The notes under the pieces are model-generated. The model saw only the letters and a list, made by a program, of their open reading frames with translations. It searched no databases and was not told the origin of the DNA. From Embleya sp040629175 (GTDB lineage Bacteria > Actinomycetota > Actinomycetes > Streptomycetales > Streptomycetaceae): 64,000 bases of DNA. The translations under genes were made by a program, and so were the position numbers. The stretch spans positions 1 to 64,000 of the forward strand of contig NZ_JBEXUX010000024.1 in NCBI RefSeq assembly GCF_040629175.1, given 5' to 3'. Of the stretch, positions 9,090-17,811 are shown piece by piece; the stretch's first letter is position 1; the number at the start of each line of letters is the position of its first letter.

Positions 9090-9404
9090 ATGACATCAAT
9101 CGCAGAAACCCTCGGGCACAGCCTGGACCGTTCGTCGCATTTTCGTGCGCGGCGGCTCGGACACGTCGACCTGCTCCGGGTGAATCTCGTGAACGTCAGC
9201 GCTTTCAATCGCGATATCGCGGGTGCGGGCGTGCACCATCGCCAAGGCGAACGCGGGTTCTCTTACAAGAACGGCAACACCCACCACGATCTCGAACTGC
9301 TCGACGCACGCTCCGCAGTTCGTTCTCGGCCGAACCACCTCGCATTCGAGCTCGAGGCCGGACCGTCGCTCGCGGATGCCCCGGCGAGGTTCGGACATGT
9401 GTGA
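9090..9404 (+). pseudogene. Truncated VOC-superfamily protein (one half-domain)
   Basis: A 104-residue frame begins with a 28-residue lead and then reads like the first part of a glyoxalase/extradiol-dioxygenase module: RARRLGHVDLLRVNLVNVSA with the metal-ligand His, then GNTHHDLELLDA, then RPNHLAFELE. The module stops soon after the NHLAFELE strand, so the second beta-alpha-beta-beta-beta unit and the C-terminal metal ligand are missing. It precedes the Rieske oxygenase genes on the same strand and is probably the remnant of a ring-cleavage dioxygenase. A small functional VOC protein cannot be excluded. Confidence 0.5.
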
Positions 9405-9440
9405 CAGCCCGATGCGACTGTCTCGAAGGGAGACAAACCC

Positions 9441-10736
9441 ATGACCGCGCAGGCAGAACATCCGACGCCACCCGTCGACGAGCACACGCGCACCTCGCCC
9501 ATGCTCGTGCCCCGGAGGAACTACACCGATCCCGGCCTCTACGAGGAGGAGCGGGTCAAGATCTTCCGGCGTACCTGGCAGCTCATTTGCCATACCTCCG
9601 AGCTCCCCGAGGCGGGCAGCTACCGGACGGCCAGGATCGCCGGAGAACCGGTTGCGGTGTGGCGCGGCACCGACGGGGTCATTCGCGGTTTCCACAACGC
9701 ATGCACCCACCGCGGCGTCGAGGTACTCCTCGGCGCCAAGGGCACGTGCCCGGGTTCGGTGAAGTGCATGTATCACGCCTGGACTTTCAGCGACAAAGGC
9801 GACCTCGTCGGGGTGCCGTTCCCGCGGGCCTATGGTGAGGGCCTCGACAAATCCGAGTACGGCTTGACACCGGTCAAGGTCGCGGAGTTCGCCGGACTCG
9901 TTTTCGCCGCCATCGACCCGGCCGTCGAGAACTTCGAGGATTATCTGGGCGAGGCGGCGCGGTACCTCCGGGAATTCATGGACGGCACCGAGGTCATCGG
10001 TCGTGCCCGATGGGACTACCCGGGCAATTGGAAGCTGTGGACCGACAACTTCCGGGACAACTATCACCCGCAGTTCCTGCACCGCATGATTGCCGACGGC
10101 CGCGGCGGCATGCAACCCGGCAAGAATTACGAGCTGGCCAGCGGCCACTCGATGCTGACGTTCCCGGCGTACGGCGGCTTCAACATCGAGAAGTACGCCG
10201 CCGGCCTGTCCGCCGAACTGGGTGAGAACCTCACGCTGACGGTCGAGGACTCCGCCAGTCGCGGCCATACCGCCCAGGAACAGGAAGCCCGACTCGCGGC
10301 GTGGGAGCGGGACGTCCGTCACGGCAACACGATCTTCGCGGTCTTCCCGAACTTCGACCTGCAGTACGACGCCGACGGCAGCAGCATCTTCCTGGAGGTT
10401 GCGACTCCCCTCGGTCTGGACAGCACGGTCGTGGAACTCATCGTCCTGGGCAAGGTCGGCGAGTCGGCGGCGGAGCGCCGGCGCCGCCTGGAGACCGGCG
10501 CCGATTCCCAGGGCTCCTGGGGCAAGATCACCGCCGACGACCTCGAGGCGGCGGTACGCGCTCAGAGCGGACTGCAGGGCACCAGCCTCGAGACCTCCCA
10601 CATGGGCCGCGGTCTCAAGCCGGGCAAGGTCGGCGACAAGTTCGACGAGTACTCGCTGCGGTGCTTCCACAAGCTCTGGAATTCCTACATCAACGAAGAG
10701 CCCATCGTGTTGGAAAAGGGGTTCGTCCATGAGTGA
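9441..10736 (+). CDS. Aromatic ring-hydroxylating oxygenase, alpha subunit (Rieske)
   Basis: A 431-residue catalytic subunit. The Rieske [2Fe-2S] ligands are C88 and H90 (CTHR) and C109 and H112 (CMYH). The mononuclear iron site is in the segment DNFRDNYHPQFLH with H209 and H214; the third, acidic ligand lies further on. The enzyme adds O2 to an aromatic ring, giving a cis-dihydrodiol or, with some substrates, a demethylated or decarboxylated product. A good ribosome-binding site (AAGGGAG) precedes the ATG. It overlaps the beta-subunit gene by 8 bp. Electron supply is probably by the reductase at 13511. The substrate cannot be fixed from sequence, though the downstream extradiol dioxygenase and C-C hydrolase suggest a substituted aromatic of the biphenyl, cumate or ethylbenzene kind. 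Confidence 0.93.
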   Translation: MTAQAEHPTPPVDEHTRTSPMLVPRRNYTDPGLYEEERVKIFRRTWQLICHTSELPEAGSYRTARIAGEPVAVWRGTDGVIRGFHNACTHRGVEVLLGAKGTCPGSVKCMYHAWTFSDKGDLVGVPFPRAYGEGLDKSEYGLTPVKVAEFAGLVFAAIDPAVENFEDYLGEAARYLREFMDGTEVIGRARWDYPGNWKLWTDNFRDNYHPQFLHRMIADGRGGMQPGKNYELASGHSMLTFPAYGGFNIEKYAAGLSAELGENLTLTVEDSASRGHTAQEQEARLAAWERDVRHGNTIFAVFPNFDLQYDADGSSIFLEVATPLGLDSTVVELIVLGKVGESAAERRRRLETGADSQGSWGKITADDLEAAVRAQSGLQGTSLETSHMGRGLKPGKVGDKFDEYSLRCFHKLWNSYINEEPIVLEKGFVHE

Positions 10737-11265
10737 GCAGCAAGTATTCGAGCATGAGGTGCTGCAGCCGCCGACGGCGCCGACCAGTGGCACTCGCACA
10801 TACGACCCGGCCCTGCTGGAACGGGTGCGTGCCTTCTACGCCGATTGGGCGGCGTGCCTGGACGAGGACCGTTACCGCGACTGGCTGGGGCTTTTCCACA
10901 AGAACGCCGAGTACTCCGTGACGGATCGGGAGAACACCGACACGGGCCTGTACCTGACGAAGGAGCGCGGGATCGTCGCGCTTCAGGTCCGTGCGGCCTA
11001 CGTGTCCGGGTACTGGCGCATGCAGCGGAAGCCCCGAGTCCATCTGATCGGCAACCTGCGCGTCTTCGTCGAGAGCGACGGCACTCTCAACGTGAAGGCG
11101 AGTGTGGTGTTGGTTCGCACCGGCCTCGACGGACACTCCCGGGTCCACGCCGCCGGCACGTACGACGACCTCCTGGCCGGGAAGGGCGAGGGCTTCGAGA
11201 TCCTCCGCCACGCGGTGGTTCTCGACGCCGACGTGCAGCCCTATGACATGACCGACATCGTCTGA
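10729..11265 (+). CDS. Aromatic ring-hydroxylating oxygenase, beta subunit
   Basis: A 178-residue small subunit of the SnoaL-like fold that forms the structural part of alpha3-beta3 Rieske oxygenases. Family blocks include VRAFYADWAACLDEDRYRDW near the N-terminus, the acidic YSVTDRENTD segment, and RVHLIGNLRVF. The ATG at 10729 overlaps the alpha-subunit stop, indicating translational coupling and a fixed 1:1 ratio. It carries no cofactor. Confidence 0.9.
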   Translation: MSEQQVFEHEVLQPPTAPTSGTRTYDPALLERVRAFYADWAACLDEDRYRDWLGLFHKNAEYSVTDRENTDTGLYLTKERGIVALQVRAAYVSGYWRMQRKPRVHLIGNLRVFVESDGTLNVKASVVLVRTGLDGHSRVHAAGTYDDLLAGKGEGFEILRHAVVLDADVQPYDMTDIV

Positions 11266-11286
11266 TCGTTGGATAGGGGACCCGTC

Positions 11287-12162
11287 ATGAAACAGGACCG
11301 ATATATTCGCGCGCTCGGTTACGTCGGATTCACCAGCGCCCGACTCGAGGACTGGCGAACATTCGGCACAGGCATTCTCGGACTCCAAGACGTATCCACG
11401 GCCGACGCGGCCGAGACGGAACTGCGCCTTCGCATGGACGAGCGCTCGTGGCGGATCGCCGTCGCGGCAGGCGCCGAGGAGGGACTCGCGTACCTCGGCT
11501 GGGAGACCGCGTCACATGACGCACTCGCGGCGCTGGTCGACCATCTCACGACGCACGGCTTCGACGTGGTCGAGGAGACGCCGCAGGTGGCTCGACACCG
11601 TGGGGTCGCGGAGCTTTACAGCAGCCACGATCCGGACGGCAACCGGGTGGAGTTCTACTGGGGCCCGAGCGCCGATCCGGATCCGTTCCACTCACCCGCG
11701 GGAGTGGAGTTCGTCGCCGGCACGCTCGGGGTGGGGCACATCGTGCTCCGCACCGTCGAGTTCGATGCCTGCAACGAGTTCTACCGCGACGTCCTCGGAT
11801 TCGGGCTCAGTGACTACCTGATCGCGCCCCCGCGGCTGATCAACTTTCTGCACGTCAACGAGCGCCATCACAGCCTCGCCCTGATCCAGGGTGACCCTGC
11901 GGCGCCCTCGGTCAGCCACCTGATGCTCGAGCCGACGCACATCGACATGGTCGGCCGAGCGCTGGATCGCGTATACGCCTCGGGTGCCAAGCCGGTGGTC
12001 GGACTCGGTCGGCACGTCAACGACCGGATGATCTCTTCCTACCTCGAGACGCCGTCCGGCTTCAGGCTCGAGTACGGCGCAGGCGGTCTGCTGATCGACC
12101 CCGCGACGCACATTTCCACCAACCACACCGGCGACAAGGTGTGGGGACACCAGCGTTACTGA
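11287..12162 (+). CDS. Two-domain extradiol ring-cleavage dioxygenase (BphC-like)
   Basis: A 291-residue vicinal-oxygen-chelate dioxygenase with two modules, the first (residues about 8-130) structural and the second (about 145-270) catalytic. The Fe(II) ligands line up as H151 (GVGHIVLRT), H211 (SHLMLE) and E262 (FRLEYG), nearly the spacing of BphC (146, 210, 260), and H195 matches the acid-base histidine. It would cleave a catechol next to its hydroxyls, giving a yellow meta-cleavage product for the hydrolase encoded next. The ATG at 11287 is preferred over the one at 11269 because GGGGA precedes it and the first module begins directly. Confidence 0.92.
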   Translation: MKQDRYIRALGYVGFTSARLEDWRTFGTGILGLQDVSTADAAETELRLRMDERSWRIAVAAGAEEGLAYLGWETASHDALAALVDHLTTHGFDVVEETPQVARHRGVAELYSSHDPDGNRVEFYWGPSADPDPFHSPAGVEFVAGTLGVGHIVLRTVEFDACNEFYRDVLGFGLSDYLIAPPRLINFLHVNERHHSLALIQGDPAAPSVSHLMLEPTHIDMVGRALDRVYASGAKPVVGLGRHVNDRMISSYLETPSGFRLEYGAGGLLIDPATHISTNHTGDKVWGHQRY

Positions 12163-12212
12163 CCGACTCGACGGGTCGATCGTCGAGTTCTCGCAGCAAG
12201 AGAGGCGGACCG

Positions 12213-13079
12213 ATGTCCGTGAACAGCATGTGGAACGACCTGGTCGGTGCCTCGATCGGGTACCGAGGCAAGGAGTTCAAGACCCGTGTCATCGAGGCCG
12301 GCGAGGGGGAGCCGCTCATCCTCATGCACGGGAACGGCGGCCACGCCGAGGCATACAGCCGCAACATCATGCGGTTGAGCAAGCATTTCCACGTCATCGC
12401 CATCGACCTGCTGTGGCACGGCTTCTCCTCGGGCCGACCGTTCACCACCGAGATGGTGCCGACCTACGCCGAACAGCTCATCGACCTGATGGACTCGATC
12501 GGTGCCGACACCGCCCACCTCGAAGGCGAGTCCTTGGGTGGCTGGGTGAGCATGTGGGCGGCACTGCACTACCCCGACCGCGTCGGAAAGATCATCCTCA
12601 ACACGACCGCCGGCGCCGAGGTCGAGGATGGGCGCGTCACGCCGGAGCGGCTCGCGGCCGGCGACGCCCTTCGGGCGCGCTCGCTCGCCGCGATCGGCAA
12701 CCCGACCCGCGAGACGGTCCGCAAACGGCTCGAGTGGCTGATGGCCGAGCCGGACCGCGTCACCGAGGAACTCGTCACGCTGCGGCAGTTCTTCTACCAG
12801 CGCCCCGAAACCCGCGAGGGCCTTACGAACGTCATGCAGAACAGCTTCCGGTCCGACTCTCCACACCGCATCACCCCGCAGATGCTCGGCCGGATCCGAC
12901 AGTCGACCCTGGTGCTCTGGAGCGACCACAACCCCGGCACCGGTCCGGAGTTCGGCCGCAAGCTCGCCTCGCTCATCCCCGACGCGCAGTACGCCTGCAT
13001 CGCGGACGCCGGCCACTGGCCGCAGTGGGAGAAGCCCGAGGAACACGACTCGGTCGTCACCGAGTTCCTCCTCGCCTGA
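12213..13079 (+). CDS. Meta-cleavage product hydrolase (alpha/beta hydrolase, BphD/HsaD-like)
   Basis: A 288-residue alpha/beta hydrolase. It has the oxyanion region LILMHGNGGHAEAY near residue 38, the nucleophile elbow GESLGGW with S107, and the C-terminal histidine in DAGHWPQWEKPEEH. C-C hydrolases of this kind hydrolyse the ring-cleavage product to 2-hydroxypenta-2,4-dienoate plus an organic acid. The dienoate is the substrate of the hydratase at 3416, so this gene links the two operons. The ATG at 12213 with AGAGGCGG upstream is used; an in-frame start at 12141 would overlap the dioxygenase gene. Confidence 0.9.
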   Translation: MSVNSMWNDLVGASIGYRGKEFKTRVIEAGEGEPLILMHGNGGHAEAYSRNIMRLSKHFHVIAIDLLWHGFSSGRPFTTEMVPTYAEQLIDLMDSIGADTAHLEGESLGGWVSMWAALHYPDRVGKIILNTTAGAEVEDGRVTPERLAAGDALRARSLAAIGNPTRETVRKRLEWLMAEPDRVTEELVTLRQFFYQRPETREGLTNVMQNSFRSDSPHRITPQMLGRIRQSTLVLWSDHNPGTGPEFGRKLASLIPDAQYACIADAGHWPQWEKPEEHDSVVTEFLLA

Positions 13080-13137
13080 ACCACCGCATCCGACCACCTC
13101 TGTGGCGACACCGCGGGACCTGTCCGGCGGCGTAGTT

Positions 13138-13479
13138 ACGCGGCCCTCGACCGCAGGCTCCCGAACGCGCTCCGGTCGACCCTGATCGGATGGAACAAGG
13201 CTCGCGCGCGGGAAGCGGCTCCCCACGGCGTCACCGCCGACGTCGTGGTGCCGGGCCGGATCGACACTCCCCGTATCCCCCGGCGGGATGCTTCCCGCGC
13301 GGAGCGTGAGGGCATCTCCGCAGACGCTGCCGCCCGGGCGAGGATCGTCTCCATCCCGCCGGGCCGCTGCGGAGATCCCCCCGAGTACGCCGCGGCGGTT
13401 GCCTTATCGGCAAGTTCGCGCGGGCTGTATCACCGGCACCGCATTGCGTGTCGACGGCGGCTCGATCCCATCGGTGTGA
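13138..13479 (+). pseudogene. Short-chain dehydrogenase, 3' fragment with frameshift
   Basis: One frame reads LIGWNKARAREAAPHGVTAD then VVVPGRIDTPRIP, the catalytic-helix to PG-motif region of SDR enzymes. After about 13415 the sequence continues in another frame as ITGTALRVDGGSIPSV, the classical SDR C-terminus, ending TGA at 13477-13479. The nucleotide-binding half, the Ser-Tyr-Lys active site except perhaps its end, and the start codon are absent. Its place between the ring-cleavage genes and the oxygenase reductase suggests it was the cis-dihydrodiol dehydrogenase of this pathway. Confidence 0.8.
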
Positions 13480-13510
13480 CCTTCTGAGCAGGGAAATGGA
13501 GGAAAGAATC

Positions 13511-14437
13511 ATGCAGTTGTTGGTGAGACAGATCCGATGGGAGGCCGCGGGGGTCGTCTCCCTCATCCTGGTGGATCCCATCGGGCAGGACCTGCCCGGA
13601 TGGCAACCGGGGGCACACATCGACCTGACGGTCGGCGACGGCTCGGTCCGGCAGTATTCGCTGTGCGGTGACCCGGACGACCGGAAGTCCTACCGCATCG
13701 GCGTCCTGCGGGAGGCCGATGGCCGAGGCGGTTCCCGGTTCATCCACGACCGGTTGCGCGTCGGCGCACTGATCGACGTGGCGGGTCCTCGCAACCACTT
13801 CCCGTTCGACCCGCCTTCGCGCATCCGCTTCGTGGCCGGCGGCATCGGCATCACCCCGCTGATACCGATGATTCGGGACGCGGAGTACCGAGGACTGGAC
13901 TGGAAGCTCACGTACGGCGGCCGCAGCCGGGCCTCGATGGCGTTCCTCGACGAGCTCGACTCCTCGCGGGTGCACGTGCATCCCGCCGACGAGGCCGGGC
14001 CGATGGACCTCGACACGGCACTCGGTGACCCCTGCCAAGACACCGCGATCTACACCTGTGGCCCGGGCTCGCTCCTCGACGCCGTCGAGGAGCGAGCCTC
14101 CTCCTGGCCGCAGGGCGCGCTCCACCTGGAACGCTTCTCGGCTCCGCCCGCCGTGCCCGTGGCCGGCGACGTACCGTTCGAGGTCCTGGCCAAGCGCAGC
14201 GGTATCACGGTGACCGTGCCCGCCGACGGGAGCATCCTCAAGGCACTCGACGACGCCGGCGTGAACACGCTGAGCTCCTGCTCCGAAGGGATATGCGGGG
14301 CTTGCGAGACGCTCGTGGTGGAGGGCAAGCCCGATCACCGCGATCACGTTCTCACGGAAGAGGAGAAAGAAAGCGGCGAGTACATCATGATCTGCGTCTC
14401 GCGCGCCTGCACCAAACGGATCGTCCTCGACATCTGA
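13511..14437 (+). CDS. Oxygenase reductase, phthalate dioxygenase reductase type (FMN, NAD, C-terminal [2Fe-2S])
   Basis: A 308-residue flavoprotein reductase. Domains in order are an FMN-binding barrel with RQYSL (residues 47-51), an NAD-binding domain with FVAGGIGITPLIPM and YTCGPGSLLDAV, and a C-terminal plant-type ferredoxin domain with C257, C262, C265 and C295 (C-x4-C-x2-C-x29-C). It moves electrons from NAD(P)H to the Rieske oxygenase, replacing a separate ferredoxin. The ATG at 13511 with GGAGGAAAG upstream is clear. It directly follows the broken SDR gene and closes the upper aromatic operon. Confidence 0.92.
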   Translation: MQLLVRQIRWEAAGVVSLILVDPIGQDLPGWQPGAHIDLTVGDGSVRQYSLCGDPDDRKSYRIGVLREADGRGGSRFIHDRLRVGALIDVAGPRNHFPFDPPSRIRFVAGGIGITPLIPMIRDAEYRGLDWKLTYGGRSRASMAFLDELDSSRVHVHPADEAGPMDLDTALGDPCQDTAIYTCGPGSLLDAVEERASSWPQGALHLERFSAPPAVPVAGDVPFEVLAKRSGITVTVPADGSILKALDDAGVNTLSSCSEGICGACETLVVEGKPDHRDHVLTEEEKESGEYIMICVSRACTKRIVLDI

Positions 14438-14781
14438 TTTCGAATCAGCCGGTAGGAAGGCTGAGTCGACAACGATCGAATCGCCGCACCGACCAGATGA
14501 TCCGCCGCCGCGCATACAGGAACGTCCAAGGGCCCTCGAAGCCGAAATCCGAGCCTGAGCCAAGAACTGGAACGAGGGCCCGAACCGTTCCGTCGGCCCC
14601 GGATCCCCGCACCCCCGCCCGGCGACGCAGGGCCCGCCGCCGGCAGCTCCGACTCGGCGGACCCGGCCGGCTCCTCCGGCTCCTGCGCGGCGGCGGGGCG
14701 GGTGGCGGCGGCGCGTTTGCCCAAGCCGGGGCGCCCGTCGGACAGGGCCCACTCGAGCGCGGCGTCCGTGTCCACCGATTC
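14438..14781. other. Region after the reductase gene
   Basis: No gene recognised. The sequence reads into the degenerate transposase fragment that follows. Confidence 0.3.
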
Positions 14782-15068
14782 GTTGGGCCGCAGCCACGGG
14801 CCGACGTCGACCGAGGACGATCCGGCCGTCCGCGACCCGGTCAGCGGCAGGCGCGCGAGCGCTTTCCGCAGGCGTACTACGTCGATCCGGCCGTGGTTCA
14901 CGGCGTCGTACAACGCTCCGTGTCCGCGCCGGTACTCGGATGCAAGGGAGAGTCCGACCAGCGTCCTGACCGGCCCGTCCACGCACAACACCGCATTCGC
15001 GAGTTCGAACAACGCGTCGCCGCGCCGGGTCAGGCAGCCTGGAACTTGCTTCGGAAACGGGACAGTTA
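14782..15068 (-). pseudogene. DDE transposase, N-terminal fragment
   Basis: The minus strand encodes LSRFRSKFQAA, then in another frame CLTRRGDALFELANAVLC, DGPVRTLVGLSLASEYRRGH, GALYDAVNHGRIDVVRLRKA and VDVGPWLRPN. These are the successive N-terminal blocks of a transposase family common in Streptomyces. The coding match stops after GPWLRPN and a frameshift lies near 15045, so only about a fifth of the gene remains. No terminal repeats were identified. Confidence 0.7.
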
Positions 15069-15554
15069 CGCGAGCGTCTCAACGCCGGCAGCGGATCAGC
15101 CGACGTCAGAGCATGCCACCGATCCCGACCACGCATGCGCCGCACCGTCGCCCGCGACACCCACCCAAAGCCCCACACCGTCAACTCCCGAGACCTGGCC
15201 CGTTCCCGCTCAGCCGGCGCCCACCGCGCCGATCTGCGCGAGGAGCCCGAGTCCGATGACGACGGTGGCCGCCCGTATGCCGCCACCGCGAATCGCGCGA
15301 CGCCGGCACGGACCAAATTGCCGCCCGTGGCCCGGATGCTCGGCCGGTACTCGCTCGCCCATCCCCGATTTCCGGGACGAGCTGCGGCGGTTTGCGCGAC
15401 CGGCCATGCCGCCGTCGACGCCGCGGCCGGCCTGCACTCCTTCCGCGTCCGGCAGCGCCTGAGCGATCTCCCGGACGCCACCGCGCCCTATCGCCACATC
15501 GGCCTGTGCGCCGACCTCCGCGAACGCGTGGTTCCCCTGACGCGCGCGACGACC
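15069..15554. other. No recognisable gene
   Basis: Several long frames are open here, as expected at this GC content, but none shows a known fold. A minus-strand stretch at about 15270-15210 encodes one hydrophobic segment (TVVIGLGLLAQIGAVGAG) and could be a membrane-protein remnant. Confidence 0.25.
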
Positions 15555-16088
15555 CTAGAGCCCCGGTTCCTCGCCCGCTTCCAGATACACCGGGCACCCC
15601 CGCTTGAGCGCGTTCAGAGCCGTCTCCACCCTGCGCGCCCGTCGTGGTGGCATATAGTCCGGCACCTGGTCCGCCGACACGAACTCGTAGCCGCTCAACT
15701 CGGCGGGGGGAAGGCGTAGCGCGCCGATCAGTTCGGGCGTCAGCACTCCGGCATCGAAGATCCACCGCATTCCGCCGGGACGGTCGCCGGCCGGCACCCA
15801 GTCCGCTACGAGTAGGCGCAGGGGCACCGGTGGCGCCAAGGCCAATTCCTCGCGGAGTTCCCGGAGACACGCCTCAAGGGGTGATTCCCCATTCTCGGCT
15901 GCGCCCCCCGGAATCTCCCAACCCGGTTTGTACGTCGGGCGCACCAGCAGAACGCGATCCGCGTCGTCCCGAATCAGCGCCCCTGATGCCGTCACCGTCC
16001 TCGAATCACCCATGACCGGAACGGTAATTATTCGATCGCTTCGGTGGCCCGCGACACTCGGCGTCCCGCGCTTGCGGTCGGAGTTCAT
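15555..16088 (-). CDS. NUDIX hydrolase
   Basis: A 177-residue protein with a complete NUDIX box (GAAENGESPLEACLRELREE, then LAL), in which the RELREEL glutamates bind the metal. Such enzymes hydrolyse nucleoside diphosphates linked to another moiety; the substrate is not evident. Two starts are possible: the ATG at 16088, which overlaps the stop of a frame upstream, and the ATG at 16013 (MGDSRTV), which places the first NUDIX strand near the N-terminus and is closer to the usual length. The neighbours are degraded genes, so it probably has its own promoter. Confidence 0.8.
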   Translation of the reverse strand: MNSDRKRGTPSVAGHRSDRIITVPVMGDSRTVTASGALIRDDADRVLLVRPTYKPGWEIPGGAAENGESPLEACLRELREELALAPPVPLRLLVADWVPAGDRPGGMRWIFDAGVLTPELIGALRLPPAELSGYEFVSADQVPDYMPPRRARRVETALNALKRGCPVYLEAGEEPGL

Positions 16089-16624
16089 TCGAATGCCGGG
16101 TCTCCAGTCGGGCGCGGTCGAAGGCGGGTCACCTGATCTCGATCATGGTCACGGTGACGCGCCGGCCCGCTTGTCCCGACGCTGTGCGGGTCCTGGGAGC
16201 GCTCTCCCTCAGTGGAGCGTGACAGATCCATGTCCGGCGAGTTCGAGATCTGGTGGATCGATCGGCGCGCACACATCCGGCTCAAGCCCGTTGATCCCAA
16301 CCAGCCGCGCGAGGACTTCGACCGTTGGATCGTTGTGCGGGACAGCGCCGCGGCGGGCCCTACGGCTCGCTCCATGCCGCCTTGAACCACGGCCGCCCCG
16401 GTCGCCACCCGCGTCTTTCCGGTCCCGCAGGCCATCACCGCGGTGGCCCGGCGCCCGCCGTGGGGCGTGGCGCCGGGCGCGTCGCCGTCCGGGTTCTCCA
16501 GTTCGCGGACGATCGCGGCGAGCGCGTCGCGTTGGTGGGGGCGCAGCGCGGCGACGCCGGTGCGAGTGAGGCGGGTGGGACGGCGCCTCAGGGTCTCCGC
16601 GTGGCGATCAGGCCGTTCGGACAT
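16085..16624 (-). pseudogene. DEAD/DEAH-type helicase, N-terminal fragment
   Basis: The first 80 residues match the start of a superfamily 2 helicase with a helicase-associated domain: LRPHQRDALAAIVRELENP (motif Q region) and VMACGTGKTRVATGAA (Walker A). The motif chain then ends abruptly and the remaining 100 residues have no helicase character, so motifs II to VI are missing. It is a truncated gene joined to unrelated sequence. Its stop overlaps the longer start of the NUDIX gene, probably by chance. Confidence 0.7.
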
Positions 16625-16730
16625 CGGGCGCGGTCGGGGCGGGTGGTCGGGGGGGCGGTCTCACGCTCCGGGGGTGCGGTCTTCGGGTCGGGCGTGATCG
16701 GGGCTCTGCGGCGGCCTTCCCATGGCTTCT

Positions 16731-17009
16731 CTAGTACCAGCGGTACAGGAACCACTTCATCTTGCCGTCGTTGCCCCGCTGGTATTGGCACTTGGTGACG
16801 CCGCCGAGAGCGTCGCCCTCTACCAGACATGCCGCCTTGGTCCAGTAGGCGCGGTAGAAGTGCCAACCGGCCTTCAATTCGACGTTGGTTTTGCCGGCCG
16901 AGACCTTCGATACCGGTGCCGGCGCGGCTGCCTGGGCGGTGGTGGCCGCGCCTCCGAGAGCGAGCACGCCCCCCAGGGCCGCTGCTACCAGTGCACGTCG
17001 CATGCGCAT
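16731..17009 (-). CDS. Small secreted protein, unknown function
   Basis: A 92-residue preprotein. Residues 1-27 form a Sec signal peptide: MRMRRALV, a hydrophobic core ALGGVLALGGAA, and an AQA-A cleavage site. The mature part, about 65 residues, is rich in aromatic and basic residues, contains two cysteines (ACLVEG and TKCQYQ) that could form one disulfide, and ends KWFLYRWY. ATG with GAGGGGAAC upstream is a good start. No family is recognised. Secreted peptides of this size with a single disulfide are common in actinobacteria. Confidence 0.75.
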   Translation of the reverse strand: MRMRRALVAAALGGVLALGGAATTAQAAAPAPVSKVSAGKTNVELKAGWHFYRAYWTKAACLVEGDALGGVTKCQYQRGNDGKMKWFLYRWY

Positions 17010-17214
17010 GAAAATGTTCCCCTCTCGTGACCACGGTGACGTTCCGGCACGTTGCTACGAGCCGATGGCACCAGCCGGTGGGCGGCGCCTACGAACACGG
17101 TATGAGTGGACCGGGACGACGTCGTCCGTCACTGGTTCGATTCCCTGCCGAAACCCTCGCGGTAGTGCCTCGTTGGTTCTGCAACTCTCGCGGTAGCCAT
17201 GGGTGGCGGGTGGG

Positions 17215-17811
17215 TCAGGTGATCAGTGGGATGAAGATGGTTTCGACGATCTCTCGGATGTCGGGGGACGACATCGGTTCCAGGTTCATCAGCACTTCGT
17301 GTCTGAGCAGGTCGTAGGGCAACCGCGCGATGCGTGGGGTCAGTTTCGAACCGTCGATCTCACCCCGTTCGATGGCTCGCCGGGTCACGGACTCGATCAC
17401 CGACCACCTCTGGTCGATCACAGAGGTGCGCAGCTCGGCGGGGGTGGTCCCGGTCTCTTCGAAATAGGCGGCCAAGTGCGCGGTCATCGTCACGGCGAAC
17501 ACGGTGAAGGCGCCGTTGAGTTGTTCGAGGAGTGCGATGGTGTCCTCGCCGAGGGACCCGGTGTCGGGGTCGACGAGTGAGAACCGGTCGCTCGCGCGGA
17601 TGATCGCGTCCCGAACGAGCGTTTCCCGAGCGGCCCAGTGGCGGTTGACGACCGGCCGGCTGGTGCCGGCGCGTTGCGCGACTGCGGCGAACGTGAGCGC
17701 GGCATACCCGTGTTCCCTCAGTTCGTCCCACGCGGCGTCCAGCACCGCGGTCTTCAGTTCGGCGCCGTGTCGACGGCGCTTGGGTCCGGGCTCCTCGCTT
17801 GCAAGATGCAT
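17215..17811 (-). CDS. TetR-family transcriptional regulator
   Basis: A 198-residue TetR regulator. The helix-turn-helix is at residues about 18-65 (VLDAAWDELREHGYAALTFA, then VAQRAGTSRPVVNRHW). The C-terminal ligand domain resembles the TetR_C-type domain with the DQRWSVIESVTRRAIERGEI segment. The ATG at 17811 gives a normal length. It is divergent from the gene at 17923. A 16-bp inverted repeat (17805-17820) covers its own start codon, a likely autoregulatory operator that could also control the divergent gene. Confidence 0.9.
   Translation of the reverse strand: MHLASEEPGPKRRRHGAELKTAVLDAAWDELREHGYAALTFAAVAQRAGTSRPVVNRHWAARETLVRDAIIRASDRFSLVDPDTGSLGEDTIALLEQLNGAFTVFAVTMTAHLAAYFEETGTTPAELRTSVIDQRWSVIESVTRRAIERGEIDGSKLTPRIARLPYDLLRHEVLMNLEPMSSPDIREIVETIFIPLIT

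Noticed and set aside
14717..15481. Long overlapping frames on both strands near 15 kb
   Set aside because: Low-complexity Arg/Pro/Gly translations typical of anti-sense or off-frame reading at high GC; only the transposase fragment is supported.
16085..16624. Functional short helicase coupled to the NUDIX gene
   Set aside because: Only motif Q and Walker A are present; all later helicase motifs are absent.
17131..17150. tRNA-like T-loop (GGTTCGATTCC)
   Set aside because: The flanking arms do not pair as a T-stem and no anticodon, D or acceptor arms could be folded around it.
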